The notes under the pieces are model-generated. The model searched no databases. It saw only the letters and a program-made list of their open reading frames with translations, and had not been told where the DNA came from. Positions 16,046 to 17,792 of a stretch of DNA of 17,792 nt are shown piece by piece. Position 1 is the stretch's first letter, and the number at the start of each line of letters is the position of its first letter. A program made the translations under genes and the position numbers. The stretch covers positions 1 through 17,792 of the forward strand of contig JAGWGO010000009.1 of assembly GCA_028867395.1 (NCBI GenBank). The letters run 5' to 3'. This DNA comes from Nitrososphaerota archaeon. GTDB taxonomy: Archaea > Thermoproteota > Nitrososphaeria > Nitrososphaerales > Nitrosopumilaceae.

Positions 16046-16606
16046 GTGGATCGTTTCATGCTTCACCTCAAGAACTCTGGATATCTTCCACACGATGCTC
16101 CAATCTTGTTGAAAAAAGCCGACGACTTGATTGCAGATATGGATGCTCTTATTCGGGACACTAGGGTCTCGAAAAAATATCTAGAGTTTGACGTATCGAT
16201 TGCAAAAGAAAATCTTGATCAGTTGGTGGAAAAGCTAGAACCTCTTGGAGATCTTGATCATGCAAGACATCTGGTGGAAGAAGAGATAGAAAAAGAAAAA
16301 GCTCTTGATGACGCTGTATTCTATTTCAACAACGAAAGATTTTGGGAGTGCCACGAGGTTCTTGAAAGTGTATGGAAGACAACATATGAAGGCGAAAAGG
16401 ATCTCGTCAATGGAATAATTCTTGTTGCAGCTGCACTTGTACACAATCAAAAAGATGAGGATGATATCTGCATCTCCATAATGGACCGTGCAATGGAAAA
16501 ACTCGGTCGCTCACACGGAAAATATCACGGCATAGACGTTGACGAGTTTAAGAACAAAGTCTCTGACATCATCAAGACTAAAAAGATCAGTACCTTTGCT
16601 ATTTGA
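16046..16606 (+). CDS. DUF309 family protein
   Basis: 186 residues. The C-terminal half carries the DUF309 signature: FYFNNERFWECHEVLESVW (residues 92-110, with H103-E104), followed by GEKDLVNGIILVAAALVHNQ and the HGKYHGID segment. The family's function is not established; the helical core with a conserved HE pair resembles a small metal- or ligand-binding domain. The N-terminal 85 residues are a helical extension (KKADDLIADMDALIRDTRVS, then DQLVEKLEPLGDL) beyond the minimal domain. The GTG start fits a TATA-like box about 25 nt upstream. It is divergent from rps24e and convergent with apgM, which it overlaps by 8 nt. Confidence 0.87.
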   Translation: MDRFMLHLKNSGYLPHDAPILLKKADDLIADMDALIRDTRVSKKYLEFDVSIAKENLDQLVEKLEPLGDLDHARHLVEEEIEKEKALDDAVFYFNNERFWECHEVLESVWKTTYEGEKDLVNGIILVAAALVHNQKDEDDICISIMDRAMEKLGRSHGKYHGIDVDEFKNKVSDIIKTKKISTFAI

Positions 16607-17792
16607 TTAGACTAATTGCAGTCTTGATAACGTCTGCTCCGGCAAGAAGTCCAACCTTTCCATTCTTTGCCTGATCTTCTGTAAATCTTACGGTCCCGTC
16701 CTTTTTTACCATGTCTCCTGAAATCAACACGGGTACTGGGTCATCGCTGTGGCCCTTGTTTATGCACGGAGTAGAGTGGTCACCAGATATCACTACAGCG
16801 ACCTTTGAGGTATCTATGATATCAAGGAGCGTCCCAAAAAATCTCTTGTCAATCTCTTCTATGTTGTGCATCTTTCCCAAGGCATCTCCGTCGTGGCCAA
16901 ACTCGTCTGGACCCTTGATGTGAACATAAATCGCGTTCTGGGTCTCCATTGCCTTTGCTGCCACTCTTGCCTTTTCCTCGTAATCATTAAGGCCGCCTGC
17001 GTTGAAAGTCTGCATCTTGAGCACGTTGGCAATGCCGATTTCTACTGGCATGTCGACAATGCATGAAAACTTCATTCCGTGCAGTTGGTTGATGGGGGCC
17101 ACATCCGGAAACTTGTTTCCTGCATCACGCAAAAGTATAGAGTTTAAGAGTTTCTTGCCCTGCGCTGCTCTTCTCTTGTTTACCTCGCTGTTTTTCATGA
17201 TGACAAGTGACTGGTCTGTAAACTCGTTTATCAGAGAAGCCGAGAGTTTTGCACCCGGTGACTCGTTTAATGGAAGAGACTTTTCAATCTTCAAGTAGTC
17301 GCCTACTGCCTTGGCAACTCCCATGCCGTCGATTCTTGCATACGCTGGGTCTGTATTGGATACATCGGGAGACAGAAATTCGCCTTCGCATCTTATTCTG
17401 GCAATTACCCTGTGGCCAATGGTTGGGGATACTGCAACGGTTGCCTTTGGATTTGAGAACTTGATCTTTTGTTCAAGTTCCTTGGCAATTGCTACTGCAT
17501 CCTCTTTTTCTATCTTTCTGCCTGCCCTCCTGTCTGTTATTACGCGTTCATCGTTTACTGTGGAAAAATTTCCGCGGAGAGCCAAGTCGCCGTTCCTAAA
17601 ATCAATACCGATGCCAATTGACTCTATTACACCCCTTCCGACATATTCTGAGTTTACAAACTTGTATCCAAGCATGTTAAAGACTGCAATATCTGATTGC
17701 GGCGCAATACCCTTTCCGACAGAGATGACCTCGCCTATTGTGCCGTTTCTTGCAAGTTTATCCAAGTTTGGAGTCTTGGCATAGCTTAGAGG
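16599..17792 (-). CDS. apgM: 2,3-bisphosphoglycerate-independent phosphoglycerate mutase, archaeal type (ApgM), 5' end beyond the window
   Basis: Interconverts 3- and 2-phosphoglycerate in glycolysis/gluconeogenesis; alkaline phosphatase superfamily. 397 residues are visible. The reading frame is open to the window end, where it reads PLSYAKTPNLDKLARNG, so the apparent ATG/TTG at 17765 is internal and the N-terminal metal site (DG... near the true start) is missing. Visible marks: GKGIAPQSDIAVFNMLGY (substrate and nucleophile region with the conserved Ser of PQSD), NEFTDQSLVIM, VHIKGPDEFGHDGD, ISGDHSTPCINKGHSDDPVP (metal-binding DH and H residues) and the C-terminal LLAGADVIKTAISLI. These are as expected for archaeal ApgM. 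It is convergent with the DUF309 gene. Confidence 0.95.
   Translation of the reverse strand, partial: PLSYAKTPNLDKLARNGTIGEVISVGKGIAPQSDIAVFNMLGYKFVNSEYVGRGVIESIGIGIDFRNGDLALRGNFSTVNDERVITDRRAGRKIEKEDAVAIAKELEQKIKFSNPKATVAVSPTIGHRVIARIRCEGEFLSPDVSNTDPAYARIDGMGVAKAVGDYLKIEKSLPLNESPGAKLSASLINEFTDQSLVIMKNSEVNKRRAAQGKKLLNSILLRDAGNKFPDVAPINQLHGMKFSCIVDMPVEIGIANVLKMQTFNAGGLNDYEEKARVAAKAMETQNAIYVHIKGPDEFGHDGDALGKMHNIEEIDKRFFGTLLDIIDTSKVAVVISGDHSTPCINKGHSDDPVPVLISGDMVKKDGTVRFTEDQAKNGKVGLLAGADVIKTAISLIK

Overview
The window looks like a chromosomal piece of an ammonia-oxidising-type archaeon of the Nitrososphaerota (Thaumarchaeota), probably the Nitrosopumilales/Nitrosotalea side. The evidence is archaeal information-processing genes (aIF5A, SRP54, S24e, S27ae, Pus10, Dph6), a C1-G72 tRNA-Tyr with an intron and encoded CCA, the J-domain/ferredoxin fusion known from this phylum, and a secreted protein with the short 'KNAKSWVNGQI...' N-terminal module common there. 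Nearly every gene has an A/T-rich TATA-like box centred about 24-27 nt before the start codon, so most transcripts appear leaderless. I used that spacing to choose starts, including several GTG and TTG starts. No genus is assigned.

Layout. 1-419 (-): 5' part of scpA. 542-1285 (+): response regulator with a helical N-terminus, convergent with an Lrp/AsnC regulator (1278-1784, -). 1827-1949 (-): intron-containing tRNA-Tyr. 2089-2700: unrecognised protein. 2736-3143: aIF5A, followed by a well-formed C/D box guide RNA (3148-3214). 3268-5420: apparent three-gene operon of a 37-residue four-cysteine miniprotein, dph6 and srp54, with touching or overlapping ORFs. 5491-6614: histidine kinase broken by three frameshifts. 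6691-7359: J-domain/ferredoxin fusion. 7410-8570: pus10.

8571-13025 is the accessory-looking part. After a gene-free stretch of about 350 bp with a perfect odd-centred palindrome comes a 992-residue secreted protein (solenoid-like repeats, Ig-like repeats, 70 uninterrupted glutamines, His/Asp/Gly tail), then a secreted pentapeptide-repeat protein. The glutamine tract is built from 21-bp (seven-codon) units.

13096-15443 holds small, poorly known genes: an SRPBCC-fold protein, a zinc-ribbon protein, an 87-residue helical protein, a 50-residue ribbon-helix-helix-like protein with a tandem 11-bp repeat upstream, and an HExxH protein. The 9-mer GTACGGTAC occurs three times in the window, each time in a promoter region (secreted polyQ gene, zinc-ribbon gene, 87-residue gene), suggesting a shared regulator. 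15444-15961 (-): S24e-S27ae ribosomal operon. 16046-16606 (+): DUF309 protein. 16599-17792 (-): archaeal phosphoglycerate mutase apgM, 5'-truncated by the window end.

The items most worth a second look are the GTACGGTAC promoter motif, the C/D guide RNA, the heptacodon polyQ minisatellite, the four-cysteine miniprotein at the head of the dph6-srp54 operon, and the tandem operator-like repeat before the ribbon-helix-helix gene.
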